A DNA stretch of 25,648 bases from IMG/VR virus record IMGVR_UViG_3300045789_000617, positions 1 through 25,648 of that record; one strand, given 5' to 3'. A program made the translations under genes and the position numbers. How positions within the stretch are numbered: position 1 is the first letter of the stretch; the number at the start of each line of letters is the position of its first letter. The notes beneath the pieces are model-generated. The model was not told where the DNA came from and did not search any database. It saw only the letters and a list, made by a program, of their open reading frames with translations. Positions 12,457 through 19,309 of the stretch are shown piece by piece. This DNA is from a virus.

Positions 12457-12657
12457 ATGAAAAAAACCGATGTCCTAAATCATTTCGGCAGTCAGGCGAA
12501 TGTCGCTAAGGCTCTAACTGATAAAGGCTACCGAATATCTCAGCCTGCCGTATGCAAATGGCCTGAAGATGTACCTTCGCTGAGGGCCTTCCAAATTGAG
12601 CGCATTACTAATGGCAAACTTTCCGCCGAATTACCCCAACCTAATGAAGCAGCATAG
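12457..12657 (+). CDS. cro: Cro-like repressor
   Basis: 66 residues, first gene of the PR transcript. The helix-turn-helix pattern KTDVLNHFGSQANVAKALTDKGYRISQPAVCKWPEDVPSLRAFQIERITNGKL is typical of the P22-Cro-like family (the Gln-Ser-Ala-Val-type recognition helix here reads SQPAVCKW). It would compete with CI at the shared operators to favour lytic growth. The leader has only a weak AGG site 10 bp upstream of the ATG. It is transcribed divergently from cI. Confidence 0.88.
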   Translation: MKKTDVLNHFGSQANVAKALTDKGYRISQPAVCKWPEDVPSLRAFQIERITNGKLSAELPQPNEAA

Positions 12658-12666
12658 GTGACCATC

Positions 12667-12930
12667 ATGGCTAAAAAAGCAGATCAAATAACTACTCATG
12701 TTACGTCAGATCAGAAATCGCAAGCTTTGGCGATTGCTAAACACCGAGGCTTTGAAAATCTATCCTCTTATCTTTGCTATCTGCTAAAAGCTGACATTTT
12801 AGAACAGCAAGAGGCTGTAGATAAGTTAGCACCTGTTTTTGGATATAAAAAGAACTCTGATAGCTCGGATAACCCTGTGAACTTTATGCGTGAAATTAAG
12901 CGTGGCATTGAAGCATCGGTAATTCATTAA
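12667..12930 (+). CDS. ribbon-helix-helix-like protein in the cII position
   Basis: 87 residues from the ATG at 12667, with AGGTGA upstream; a GTG nine bases earlier touches the cro stop and is less likely. The segment QITTHVTSDQKSQALAIAKHRGFENLSSYLCYLLKADI has the strand-helix-helix pattern of Arc/CopG-type DNA-binding proteins (beta strand ITTHV, then two helices with a Gly-Phe turn). The C-terminal part is polar. It occupies the place of lambda cII but is not homologous by sequence; a transcriptional regulator of the lysis-lysogeny choice is a fair inference. Confidence 0.7.
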   Translation: MAKKADQITTHVTSDQKSQALAIAKHRGFENLSSYLCYLLKADILEQQEAVDKLAPVFGYKKNSDSSDNPVNFMREIKRGIEASVIH

Positions 12931-12958
12931 CCTTGGCTCTTGTCGATAGACAAGCTTT

Positions 12959-12982
12959 GCCCCAACTCCACGGGGCCTTTTT
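12959..12982 (+). terminator. rho-independent terminator downstream of the cII-position gene
   Basis: Stem GCCCC / GGGGC with loop AACTCCAC followed by CTTTTT, about 30 bp after the stop. Equivalent in place to tR1 of lambda, where antitermination controls entry into the replication genes. Confidence 0.82.
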
Positions 12983-13012
12983 AAAGCTCATTTATTGAGT
13001 GAGCTTTAAAAA
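12978..13012. repeat. perfect 13-bp inverted repeat
   Basis: TTTTTAAAGCTCA (12978-12990) and TGAGCTTTAAAAA (13000-13012) with a 9-nt centre. The left arm includes the T-run of the preceding terminator, so forming this second hairpin would use the terminator's own U-tract. Confidence 0.7.
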
Positions 13013-13042
13013 GAAGATTGGACGATCTTAAAGGACGAAAAC

Positions 13043-13237
13043 ATGAAGAATAGGTTGGCTTTAATCGCTGGAGTAATCGCAGCGGGTTTTACTGGCGGTA
13101 CTGGCTATGTGCACCAAAGAGTGAAAGGTAAAGCAACCATTCACTGTAAGAGCAAATATAAACCACATCAAGGCGTTAATGAAAAGTCTCGCCGTATGCG
13201 TCAAATGGGCATTACCGCATTAGAAAAGGCTGCTTAA
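13043..13237 (+). CDS. 64-residue hypothetical membrane-linked protein
   Basis: A short gene with the leader AAAGGACGAAAACATG. The N-terminus (MKNRLALIAGVIAAGFTGGTGYV) is a hydrophobic helix that could be a membrane anchor or signal. The rest is strongly basic (QRVKGKATIHCKSKYKPH, EKSRRMRQMG), as expected for a protein facing the cytoplasm or binding nucleic acid. The family is not recognised. It lies between the early terminator and the tRNA-Arg in the rightward transcript. Confidence 0.65.
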   Translation: MKNRLALIAGVIAAGFTGGTGYVHQRVKGKATIHCKSKYKPHQGVNEKSRRMRQMGITALEKAA

Positions 13238-13500
13238 AAACACTACAGCGTGACTGTTCGCAATGCTTTGATGTTAGCGGGATTAGCTGCCATGACAGCC
13301 CTCCTTCCCCCCGTTAAACCGGTTGCCGCCGGAACGTAGCAGCGCAGTAAAGTGAATAAACAGTAAGTCCGAAGGATTGCCCTTTTGATGCTGGAAAGCT
13401 CCCGCCAGTGGGCGAAATGGGAGATTTTTTACAACGCGCAAGTATCTTGGTTCTGAGCATTCTCGGAGCAAGTAAATAGGGTGCTTTCGGTTGTGATTAC
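13238..13500. other. intergenic stretch upstream of tRNA-Arg
   Basis: About 260 bp without a firm gene. A 29-codon frame from GTG 13250 (hydrophobic, no ribosome-binding site) and a 22-codon frame from ATG 13388 are possible micro-genes but weakly supported. Small GC hairpins (CCGGTTGCCGCCGG) and several GGA motifs occur. A terminator-like hairpin lies at 13399-13430. Confidence 0.4.
13399..13430 (+). terminator. terminator-like hairpin upstream of tRNA-Arg
   Basis: Outer stem CTCCC (13399-13403) / GGGAG (13419-13423) with an inner GCC/GGC pair, followed by ATTTTTT. It could end a short RNA before the tRNA. Confidence 0.55.
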
Positions 13501-13577
13501 GCCTCTATAGCTCAACTGGATAGAGCACCGGTCTTCTACACCGGTTGTTGTAGGTTCGAATCCTACTAGGGGTGCCA
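13501..13577 (+). tRNA. tRNA-Arg (anticodon UCU)
   Basis: A complete 77-nt cloverleaf: acceptor GCCTCTA / TAGGGGT (with G-U pairs at 1-72 and 4-69), D-arm TAGCTCAACTGGATAGAGC, anticodon stem CCGGT/ACCGG around CTTCTAC (anticodon TCT), T-arm GTAGGTTCGAATCCTAC, encoded CCA. It reads AGA/AGG arginine codons, which are often rare in the host. It lies in the rightward early transcript between small genes, so it is phage cargo and is not the integration site. Confidence 0.95.
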
Positions 13578-13589
13578 GTTAATTATTTA

Positions 13590-13774
13590 ACGAACGGGAC
13601 GAAGTAAGAAAGGTCGGCCCCTGCAACTTGCTGGACACATGATGCAGGGGCCTATCTCAGATTGGACTATCTGAGTGCTGACGAACGGGACGAATCGTTT
13701 TATCAGCAAGGTGTGGACGAAACCACTTAGCAAAGAAAAACCCGCTTCAACGGCTTAGACGAGCCTCTGCGGGT
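13590..13774 (+). ncRNA. structured multi-hairpin RNA with repeated GGAC loops
   Basis: Consecutive hairpins fill this noncoding stretch. H1 has a 10-bp perfect stem (13616-13625/13643-13652) with TGGAC in the loop. H2 is CTCAG/CTGAG (13656-13675) with loop ATTGGACTAT. H3 is TGCTGA/TCAGCA (13676-13708), inner CGA/TCG, loop ACGGGACGAA. H4 is GTGG/CCAC (13713-13726) with GGAC at the loop edge. H5 is ACCCGC/GCGGGT (13740-13774) with inner GGCT/AGCC. The 14-mer ACGAACGGGACGAA occurs at 13590-13603 and again at 13681-13694. H5 has a T-run only on the minus side. GGA motifs in successive loops recall CsrA/RsmA-binding decoy RNAs; this is inference. Confidence 0.55.
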
Positions 13775-13798
13775 CAAACTTAACTGAGGTAAGTATAG

Positions 13799-13891
13799 AT
13801 GTTTACTTGTAATTACTGCAAGAACGCGATGAGTTCTAATAGTTCGCTGAGTTCTTGTGATTCAACTAACGCTGTGAAGCGTGGGGTGTGA
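13799..13891 (+). CDS. 30-residue Cys/Ser-rich micro-protein
   Basis: ATG at 13799 preceded by GAGGTAAGTATAG, a good ribosome-binding site. The sequence has one CNYC knuckle near the start, then a Ser-rich stretch and a single later Cys (SSCDST). It ends 4 bp before the start of the next gene. It is too short for a full zinc finger unless it dimerises. I do not recognise it; support is the ribosome-binding site and tight spacing. Confidence 0.45.
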   Translation: MFTCNYCKNAMSSNSSLSSCDSTNAVKRGV

Positions 13892-13895
13892 AACA

Positions 13896-14600
13896 ATGTC
13901 TAATCAAGCTCTAGCCGCGCTAAAAGCTTTCGATAATGGCAATACTTCGATTATTGATGAGCAGATAGTAAAAAAACAAATAACCATCTCTTCGGTTGTT
14001 AATGCTATCAATTATCTTGAAATAGAAATTTCTAATGGCTGTACAACCTCAGTTAAGGTGCTGGCTCATCTCTTATCCTGCTCGCCGGATGATGTGTCTG
14101 GAGATGGTGGCTGGCTAGATGAGCTGCGCAATGATCAACTTCATAAGGCTTACGATTCTCTTAATACTGGCTGGGTATATGTTTTAGCAAACAAATACAT
14201 TCCTGAGCTGCTAAAGATCGGATATACATCTCAGTGCGTTAAGGAGAGAGCTAGACAAATTAGCTCTACAACGGGTGTGCCAGTTGCATACAAGACGCTT
14301 TTTTCCTTTAAAACAATTCATTGCAAGGATGTTGAGAGTTTAGTTCATAAGAAGCTAGATAAATATCGAGTTAATGAATCGAGGGAGTTCTTTAAGTGCT
14401 CAGCAGGTATGGCAGCGAAGGCATGTCAGTCAGCCGTAAGAAGCATACATCATAAATACGGATTATCGGAGGAAGGAAAAGCGTTAAGAGGAACTGATTA
14501 TTTTCCTGATCAGGATTACGCGATATATATATCTGAACGATTTGACAAAGACCCTGAAGATTTTTTTGCTGAGAAGCAACAAATAGAGGGGCCGTTTTGA
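13896..14600 (+). CDS. T5orf172/GIY-YIG-like domain protein
   Basis: 234 residues from ATG 13896; a GTG at 13881 is in frame but overlaps the preceding micro-gene. The N-terminal ~95 residues are unassigned and mostly helical. The central part GWVYVLANKYIPELLKIGYTS, then ARQISSTTGVPVAYKTLFSF, VESLVHKKLDKYRV and SREFFKC, is the T5orf172 / MUG113-type GIY-YIG nuclease pattern (Y-V-L, KIG-T, Arg in the helix, Glu/His later). Such domains can cut DNA or serve as binding modules. The C-terminus is acidic. The gene overlaps the replication initiator start as TGATG. Confidence 0.82.
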   Translation: MSNQALAALKAFDNGNTSIIDEQIVKKQITISSVVNAINYLEIEISNGCTTSVKVLAHLLSCSPDDVSGDGGWLDELRNDQLHKAYDSLNTGWVYVLANKYIPELLKIGYTSQCVKERARQISSTTGVPVAYKTLFSFKTIHCKDVESLVHKKLDKYRVNESREFFKCSAGMAAKACQSAVRSIHHKYGLSEEGKALRGTDYFPDQDYAIYISERFDKDPEDFFAEKQQIEGPF

Positions 14601-15403
14601 TGCAGTTTTCTCTCTATATAAATCAAGAAAAATCAGTTGAGTGGGGATTAAATGTCCAGCAATCAATATTTTTCTCATTCCTATACACAGTGCCATCCTG
14701 GGCTGATCCTGTCAGTATTAACGGTAATGTTTATTACTCTGTTAGTAAGACGAAAATAGCTGAAGAGCTGCCTCTTATTTCTGGGAATGCGGACACTATA
14801 AAACGGTATTTTCAGCAACTAGAAAAAGCCGGTCTTATTGAGCGGTTCTCAACTAAAACGCGTGCATTTTTTCGTTTGACTGCGAAAGCAAAAAGCTGGA
14901 ATAAGACTGAATCAAAAGGTAGGGAAAAAAATCCCGACATAAAAGAAAAGGTAGGGAAAAAAATCCCTACCACCTCGGGAAAAAAATCCCTACCACCTAG
15001 GAAAAAAAATCCCCCATATCATATAACCAATAATCCTATTACCAAAGATCATAAGAATAATACTAAGCCTGAGCACTCTCGATTCGATATTTTTTATTCC
15101 GAATATCCTGTGAAGAAATCTAAAGCGCAAGCACGGAAAGTATTTGCAAAGTTGAACCCTGATGATCTTTTGTTTCAGCGAATAATTCGGGCTCTGAAAG
15201 CTCAAATCAACAACAGAGCTCAAGCTAAGGCAGCTAACGTATGGATGCCTGAGTGGAAGCACCCTTCCACTTGGCTAACTCAGCAGTGCTGGGAGGATGA
15301 TCTCACTGAAATAGAACAACACAATACTCAAACAGCAAAAAACATTAACGACCTCGACCATGATGATGAATCATGGGCAGATCTCGTCAATGAGGTGATG
15401 TGA
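14600..15403 (+). CDS. replication initiator (lambda O-like) with internal origin
   Basis: 267 residues. The N-terminal ~95 residues form a winged-helix DNA-binding domain (VQQSIFFSFLYTV..., SVSKTKIAEELPLISGNADTIKRYFQQLEKAGLIERFS). A Lys/Pro-rich linker at about 105-145, with repeated GKK(I/S)P-type phrases, is encoded by the origin iterons. The C-terminal part (RFDIFYSEYPVKKSKAQARKVFAKL..., MPEWKHPSTWLTQQCWEDD) is the common phage O/DnaT-like C-terminal module that contacts the helicase loader. The initiator should bind repeats in its own gene, as O does. It starts by TGATG overlap with the T5orf172 gene and overlaps the P-like gene in the same way. Confidence 0.85.
   Translation: MQFSLYINQEKSVEWGLNVQQSIFFSFLYTVPSWADPVSINGNVYYSVSKTKIAEELPLISGNADTIKRYFQQLEKAGLIERFSTKTRAFFRLTAKAKSWNKTESKGREKNPDIKEKVGKKIPTTSGKKSLPPRKKNPPYHITNNPITKDHKNNTKPEHSRFDIFYSEYPVKKSKAQARKVFAKLNPDDLLFQRIIRALKAQINNRAQAKAANVWMPEWKHPSTWLTQQCWEDDLTEIEQHNTQTAKNINDLDHDDESWADLVNEVM
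14918..15057 (+). other. candidate phage replication origin (four iterons + AT-rich tract)
   Basis: Four repeats of the form (GGTA)GGG-A7/8-TCCC(TACC) at 14918-14935, 14950-14971, 14977-14994 and 14998-15015 lie inside the initiator gene; the last is slightly degenerate. Each is itself an interrupted inverted repeat around an A-tract. The last three are spaced about 22-23 bp, two helical turns, so they face one side of the DNA and their A-tracts should bend it. An A+T-rich stretch (ATATCATATAACCAATAATC and onward) follows, a natural unwinding element. This is the layout of lambda ori. Confidence 0.8.
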
Positions 15404-16080
15404 TGAATAGGAATTTATTACATAGCGCAGCTTCCCAGATTCAGTGTAACGCTGGTGTACCTCCTAAGACGCATGTTGAGCTAAACCCGCAAGCAAAGAA
15501 GCTGGTTAATCAATTGTTTGAAGCGCTTATGGCAATTAAACCAGCATGGCGACAAATGATCCCTGACGATAAAGAGCTCGCCATTCAGAAAGCTCATTTT
15601 GTTAAGGGTTTTATTGAGAATGGAATCTGTACGCCTGAGCAAGTAGCGCATGGAGTAAAGCAAGCGAGAAGAGATCCGAGCGACTTCTTTCCATCGGTGG
15701 GGCGGTTTATTTCGTGGTGCCAGCCAGATCCTGAAGAACTAGGTTTGCCGGATTTAGAGGCCGCGTATCAAGAGGCCGCAAATCATAGTAGCAAACCTTC
15801 CAGGCACCGATGGTCACACCCTGCAGTTTATCACGCAGGCAAGATAGCCGGTTGGCATGAGCTTAGAAGCGAGCAAAGAAACAAAACGTATCCGCTGTTT
15901 AAGTCTTCGTACATGGGAATCATTGAAAGAGTACTCAAAGGGGAGCGCTTTGAGCTGCCGGATCGGTTTGATGCAACAAAGCTTGAGCATCACACGGGCG
16001 GAAAAAAAGTAATGACCGAAGAGAGTAAGGCTGCAGGCCGAGAAACTCTGAACGTTCTAAAAAAAGCAGTGGGGATATAG
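15403..16080 (+). CDS. replication protein P-like helicase loader
   Basis: 225 residues. After a variable N-terminus it shows the lambda P family pattern: [35 protein letters not shown]-like segment, [26 protein letters not shown], and a later [12 protein letters not shown] / [16 protein letters not shown] block. P-type proteins take the host replicative helicase DnaB and deliver it to the initiator at ori. The order O-like, P-like is conserved with lambdoid phages. The start ATG at 15403 overlaps the previous stop (TGATG); a GTG three bases earlier is possible. Confidence 0.86.
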   Translation: MNRNLLHSAASQIQCNAGVPPKTHVELNPQAKKLVNQLFEALMAIKPAWRQMIPDDKELAIQKAHFVKGFIENGICTPEQVAHGVKQARRDPSDFFPSVGRFISWCQPDPEELGLPDLEAAYQEAANHSSKPSRHRWSHPAVYHAGKIAGWHELRSEQRNKTYPLFKSSYMGIIERVLKGERFELPDRFDATKLEHHTGGKKVMTEESKAAGRETLNVLKKAVGI

Positions 16081-16082
16081 CT

Positions 16083-16610
16083 ATGGCTAACGATTTAAAC
16101 CTATGTCAATTCATTGGTCGATTAGGGCAAGACCCAGAAATTCGCTATCTACCAAATGGTGACGCTGTAGCGAATATAAGCATTGCTGTCGGTAAGTCAT
16201 GGATGGATAAGCAGACCAACCAAAAGCAAGAACAAACTACTTGGGTGAAGGTTGTTGCCTTCAAAAGACGCGCAGAAATCATTAGTGAATATCTTCGCAA
16301 AGGCTCGATGGTTTATATTGCCGGCGAACTAAGAGAGCGCAAGTGGCAAGATCAAAGTGGTCAAAACCGATATACAACTGAGATAGTTGTTCAGAATTTG
16401 CAAATGCTAGGGGGAAATAGTCAGCAAACAGGTGGCTATCAGCAGCCGCCGCAAGCGCAACAAACGCCAACCCCTCAACAGTCAAATCCTGCCCAACGTC
16501 CTGCAGCACCACGACAAGCATCCGCCCCCCAAGCAGCACCAGGTTTTGATGATTTTGATGATGATATTCCGTTTGCAAACCCCTACAAGGGAATGGAGTT
16601 AGTCGTATGA
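16083..16610 (+). CDS. ssb: single-stranded DNA-binding protein
   Basis: 175 residues. Residues 1-110 are the OB fold ([62 protein letters not shown]). A Gln/Pro/Ala-rich flexible linker follows, then the acidic tip DDFDDDIPF that recruits repair and replication partners. Unlike host SSB, the DDDIPF peptide is not terminal but is followed by 11 residues ([11 protein letters not shown]), a form seen in phage SSBs. It lies between the P-like gene and NinB, with an ATGA overlap to the next gene. Confidence 0.95.
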   Translation: MANDLNLCQFIGRLGQDPEIRYLPNGDAVANISIAVGKSWMDKQTNQKQEQTTWVKVVAFKRRAEIISEYLRKGSMVYIAGELRERKWQDQSGQNRYTTEIVVQNLQMLGGNSQQTGGYQQPPQAQQTPTPQQSNPAQRPAAPRQASAPQAAPGFDDFDDDIPFANPYKGMELVV

Positions 16611-16801
16611 GTACTCGACTTCAAGAAGACCTGCAAACAGCTTCAAGAACTATTAAGCGACAACAGAAGCAAATCATTGAAATGCGAAATGCTTTATCCA
16701 AAGCAAACGCCTATCTGCAGTTAGGTAACGGGGTAGATGCAAGAAAGGTGTTGGATGATTCAGCCAAGCGTTTCGGTATTTATGGATTGGAGGTTGAGTG
16801 A
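16607..16801 (+). CDS. 64-residue helical hypothetical protein
   Basis: A small basic protein that is almost wholly helical ([37 protein letters not shown]), likely a short coiled coil. Unrecognised. It starts by ATGA overlap with ssb and ends by TGATG overlap with ninB, so it is translated with them. An SSB or NinB partner is conceivable from position only. Confidence 0.75.
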   Translation: MSTRLQEDLQTASRTIKRQQKQIIEMRNALSKANAYLQLGNGVDARKVLDDSAKRFGIYGLEVE

Positions 16802-17271
16802 TGGCTCAAATTATAAATATTCGTGATGCTCAAACAGTGCGTGAACGCATGATGATCGCATGGAACACCGTAAATGAGGCGCTTAAAAGTGGCCCCGTTG
16901 TTATTGAAATCCGTCGTTTCTATAAATCAAGAGAGCAAGAACGTCATTATCACGCGCTAATTGGTGAGATAGCTAAACAAGTTACGTTTGATGGCGGTAA
17001 GCGATATAGCGTTGACGTATGGAAGGCTCGATTGGTTGAGCAGTTCGCCAGAGAAAAAGAATTAATGGGTGAGCCCTTGCGTCATCCAGGTGAAACCGTT
17101 GTTAGCCTGGACGGGCAGCGCATCATTACAGTCAGGCCATCAACCAAGCAGTTTTTGGTAAGAGAAGCCGCTGATTTTATTGAGTACCTGCATGCAACAG
17201 GTATCGATATGAATGTTCGCTTTACTAATCGAGCGCAGGCTATCTATGCGGAATACAAGGAGGCGGCATGA
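16801..17271 (+). CDS. ninB: NinB/Orf-family recombination mediator
   Basis: 156 residues. It matches lambda Orf (NinB): N-terminal NIRDAQTVRERMMIAWNTV, GPVVIEIRRFYKSREQERHYHALIGEIAKQV, the WKARLVEQFAREKELMGEPLRHPG block and C-terminal VREAADFIEYLHATG. Orf binds ssDNA/SSB and can replace host RecFOR in loading recombinases. Start ATG 16801 is preferred over GTG 16798. The final ATGA overlaps ref. Confidence 0.93.
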   Translation: MAQIINIRDAQTVRERMMIAWNTVNEALKSGPVVIEIRRFYKSREQERHYHALIGEIAKQVTFDGGKRYSVDVWKARLVEQFAREKELMGEPLRHPGETVVSLDGQRIITVRPSTKQFLVREAADFIEYLHATGIDMNVRFTNRAQAIYAEYKEAA

Positions 17272-17582
17272 GTAAAACCAAGCTGGAGAAACAATGGTTA
17301 AGCGATGTGGCAGATCTTGGTTGTGTCGTCTGCCGAAATGCTGGCTATGGACCATCACCCGCTGAAATCCATCATCTTCGCGATGGTTCAGGCATGGCTC
17401 AACGCTCAAGCCACTTCAATGCAATTCCCCTTTGCCCAAACCATCACCGTAACGGCGGCCATGGTGTTGCTTTTCATGCTGGCCCAAAGGTATGGCAAGA
17501 GAATTACGGACATGAGCTGGATCTACTAGAGCAGACCGTAGGGGATATTGAAACACTAAGAAGCAGCATTGTGGGGAGATAG
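17268..17582 (+). CDS. Ref-like RecA-dependent HNH nuclease
   Basis: 104 residues matching the catalytic module of P1 Ref: CVVC (19-22), AEIHHLRDGSGMAQRSSHFNAIPLCPNHHRNG with the HNH-type histidines, then HAGPKVWQENYGHELDLL. P1 Ref cuts DNA inside RecA-made D-loops and boosts recombination. This copy lacks P1's longer disordered N-terminus, as is common among lambdoid Ref genes. It sits directly behind NinB, fitting a recombination cassette. Confidence 0.88.
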   Translation: MSKTKLEKQWLSDVADLGCVVCRNAGYGPSPAEIHHLRDGSGMAQRSSHFNAIPLCPNHHRNGGHGVAFHAGPKVWQENYGHELDLLEQTVGDIETLRSSIVGR

Positions 17583-17586
17583 GTAA

Positions 17587-18318
17587 ATGCCGTCAGCAAA
17601 AGTATTGAATTGCGATTACTGCGGGACTGAATTCAAAAACCGAGCAGACAGAGTTAGTGATGTGAATTTTTGCCAATTGCATTGCCGTAAAGCCTGGGCA
17701 CAAAAACAACGGGAAGAGACGCGCGGAAGGAGCTGCATTAAGTGTGGAGTTTTATTTATCCCAAGAGTGTCTCAGCTGAAAAAAGGCGGTGGGAAGTATT
17801 GCAGCCTTGATTGCTCCAAAGATATGCATATAGGAGTAAAACGAAGTGAAGAAACCAGGCAAAGGATGTCAGCGGCGATTAAAAACTCACCAAACCTGAA
17901 GCCTTTAAAGGGCAAAGACAATCCATCCTGGAATGGAGGTCGTTATCTATCGAATGGTTATTGGTGGTTAAGTCTTGATGAGGGGAAAGTTGCTGAGCAT
18001 AGGCACGTTATGTCAGTGCATCTTGGGAGGGAGCTTTTGCCAGAAGAGATAGTTCATCACATTAATCACGACAAGCAAGACAACCGAATCGAAAACCTGG
18101 AGATTATGACTCGCTCTGAGCACATGGATGAGCATAGGCCAGAGTTTGCATGCAAAGTTAAAAAAGGGGTTGAGATAGGTACATCAAAGCTTACCGAAGA
18201 CAGTATTTTAGAGATAAGAGGTTCTAGTGAGAGCAATTCTGATTTGGCTGATAGGTTCGGCGTGACTGTAACGAATATTGGATATATCAGGCAGCGCAAA
18301 ACATGGAAACACTTATGA
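17587..18318 (+). CDS. HNH homing endonuclease with zinc knuckles
   Basis: 243 residues. N-terminal zinc knuckles CDYC / CQLHC and CIKC / CSLDC are followed by a NUMOD-like linker (RSEETRQRMSAAIKN, KDNPSWNGG). The HNH_3 core is HRHVMSVHLGRELLPEEIVHHINHDKQDNRIENLEIM. A C-terminal helix-turn-helix (LTEDSILEIR ... NSDLADRFGVTVTNIGYIRQRKTW) completes it. This build is that of phage homing endonucleases. Only 4 bp separate it from ref upstream, and it overlaps a 23-codon frame downstream, so it looks inserted in a compact operon. The C-terminal domain resembles that of the second HNH gene at 20603. Confidence 0.9.
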   Translation: MPSAKVLNCDYCGTEFKNRADRVSDVNFCQLHCRKAWAQKQREETRGRSCIKCGVLFIPRVSQLKKGGGKYCSLDCSKDMHIGVKRSEETRQRMSAAIKNSPNLKPLKGKDNPSWNGGRYLSNGYWWLSLDEGKVAEHRHVMSVHLGRELLPEEIVHHINHDKQDNRIENLEIMTRSEHMDEHRPEFACKVKKGVEIGTSKLTEDSILEIRGSSESNSDLADRFGVTVTNIGYIRQRKTWKHL

Positions 18319-18388
18319 GATCTCAGATTAGAACATGGGAGAAGTTTGTGGAGCTTGGATTGGTAACAGTGAAAGGGATGAAGTGATG
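18315..18388 (+). CDS. 23-residue micro-gene or gene remnant
   Basis: It starts by ATGA overlap with the HNH stop and ends by TGATG overlap with the next gene. The product is short and basic, with TWEKFVELGLVTVKG. The tight coupling on both sides suggests it is translated. It could equally be the 3' end of a gene cut by the homing endonuclease insertion. Confidence 0.3.
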
Positions 18389-18655
18389 GAAAAAGTTTTT
18401 GAAGAAAAGTCGCGTTTCTCTGATCGGTGCGTACATAACAAGTTTGTTATTGATCAGAGCCTAAACACAGTTACGTGTGGCAGTTGCGGAAAAGAGCTTA
18501 ACCCTATGTGGGTGCTTTCACAGTTATGCAAGAAGGAGGCAAGGGCCTGGGATCATCTCGAGTACTTGGAAAAACAGGCGGAAAAAGCAAAAGATAAGAA
18601 TCGCTGTAAGTGTGAGCACTGTAAAAAAATGACTCGCATCCACAAACCAAGATAA
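18386..18655 (+). CDS. zinc-ribbon hypothetical protein
   Basis: 89 residues from the ATG at 18386 (AAAGGGATGAAGTG leader); an upstream in-frame start is less likely. One knuckle pair reads DRCVHNKF ... TCGSCGKEL, followed by NPMWVLSQLCKKEARAW, a charged helix, and a second pair CKCEHCKKMTR. This pattern recurs in small phage proteins from nin-like regions, with no known function to me; zinc binding and nucleic-acid contact are likely. Confidence 0.75.
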   Translation: MEKVFEEKSRFSDRCVHNKFVIDQSLNTVTCGSCGKELNPMWVLSQLCKKEARAWDHLEYLEKQAEKAKDKNRCKCEHCKKMTRIHKPR

Positions 18656-18658
18656 AAC

Positions 18659-18856
18659 ATGGAGCAACTAGGCAACAAAACAGGCGATTGCAGTAAAGAA
18701 CATCTACTCAATTGCCTAGCAAGAGAAATGCTATCTAGTTGGACGCTAGATCAGCGAAGAAACTACCTCAAAAAGCTGCCGGACACAGCTCAAGAGGAAA
18801 TTAAACAACGACTGCTTGAAGCGCATAAAGCAAAGCAAGCAAAACAGTCAATATAG
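18659..18856 (+). CDS. 65-residue hypothetical protein
   Basis: A helical basic protein (KEHLLNCLAREMLSSWTLDQRRNYLKKLPDTAQEEIKQRLLEAHKAK). It resembles a small family of phage nin-region proteins with the SSWTLDQRRNYLK... phrase (possibly DUF7696, not certain). It begins 3 bp after the previous stop, without a clear ribosome-binding site of its own. Confidence 0.65.
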   Translation: MEQLGNKTGDCSKEHLLNCLAREMLSSWTLDQRRNYLKKLPDTAQEEIKQRLLEAHKAKQAKQSI

Positions 18857-18860
18857 AGAA

Positions 18861-18880
18861 ATATAGAGGACGGGACGATG
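18861..18880 (+). promoter_or_regulatory. shared 20-nt translation-start leader of the YopX gene
   Basis: Identical, base for base, to 9184-9203 on the minus strand. It is preceded by a short tandem duplication (AATATAGAG twice at about 18850-18868). Confidence 0.6.
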
Positions 18881-19309
18881 GGAAGAGAGATTAAGTTTAG
18901 GGCTTGGGATGGGGAGATTATGATCCCTCAAGAGAGTCTGTACTGGCACGGCGACGGCTTTATTACTGGTGTGTGGGACTTCAATGAAGCTTATGTTGCC
19001 ATACCCGACGGAATTGCTCTTGAGGTAATGCAATACACCGGCATAAAGGACAAGAACGGCGCTGAGATCTATGAGGGGGATATTGTTAAATGGGATGACT
19101 CCAGTAAGGGCAAGTATTGGCGAGTAGCAGAGGTGAAAATAGACCCCTCTTTGAACTTCCATAGCTTCGATTGCCCATTGATTGATAATAGCTCGGCTCA
19201 CGGGCATAGGTTTCACTATGGAAATTTTATTTACAAAGATACGCATAATCACCTAGAGATTATTGGCAACATCTATGAAACCCCTGAGCTTCTGGAGGTG
19301 AAATCATGA
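18878..19309 (+). CDS. YopX family protein
   Basis: 143 residues with the YopX signature: start GREIKFRAWDGE, middle GIALEVMQYTGIKDKNGAEIYEGDIVKW and end HLEIIGNIYETPELL. The family is common in phages of both Gram types and forms a beta-rich fold; its function is unknown. It is co-directional with the replication and recombination genes and overlaps the next gene by ATGA. Confidence 0.92.
   Translation: MGREIKFRAWDGEIMIPQESLYWHGDGFITGVWDFNEAYVAIPDGIALEVMQYTGIKDKNGAEIYEGDIVKWDDSSKGKYWRVAEVKIDPSLNFHSFDCPLIDNSSAHGHRFHYGNFIYKDTHNHLEIIGNIYETPELLEVKS

Noticed and set aside
13283-13471. 62-codon leftward frame upstream of tRNA-Arg
   Set aside because: No ribosome-binding site, overlaps a terminator-like hairpin on the other strand, and no neighbouring genes read leftward here.
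14918-15015. CRISPR-like repeat array
   Set aside because: Only four short repeats with very short, non-unique gaps inside a coding gene; iterons of a replication origin explain them.
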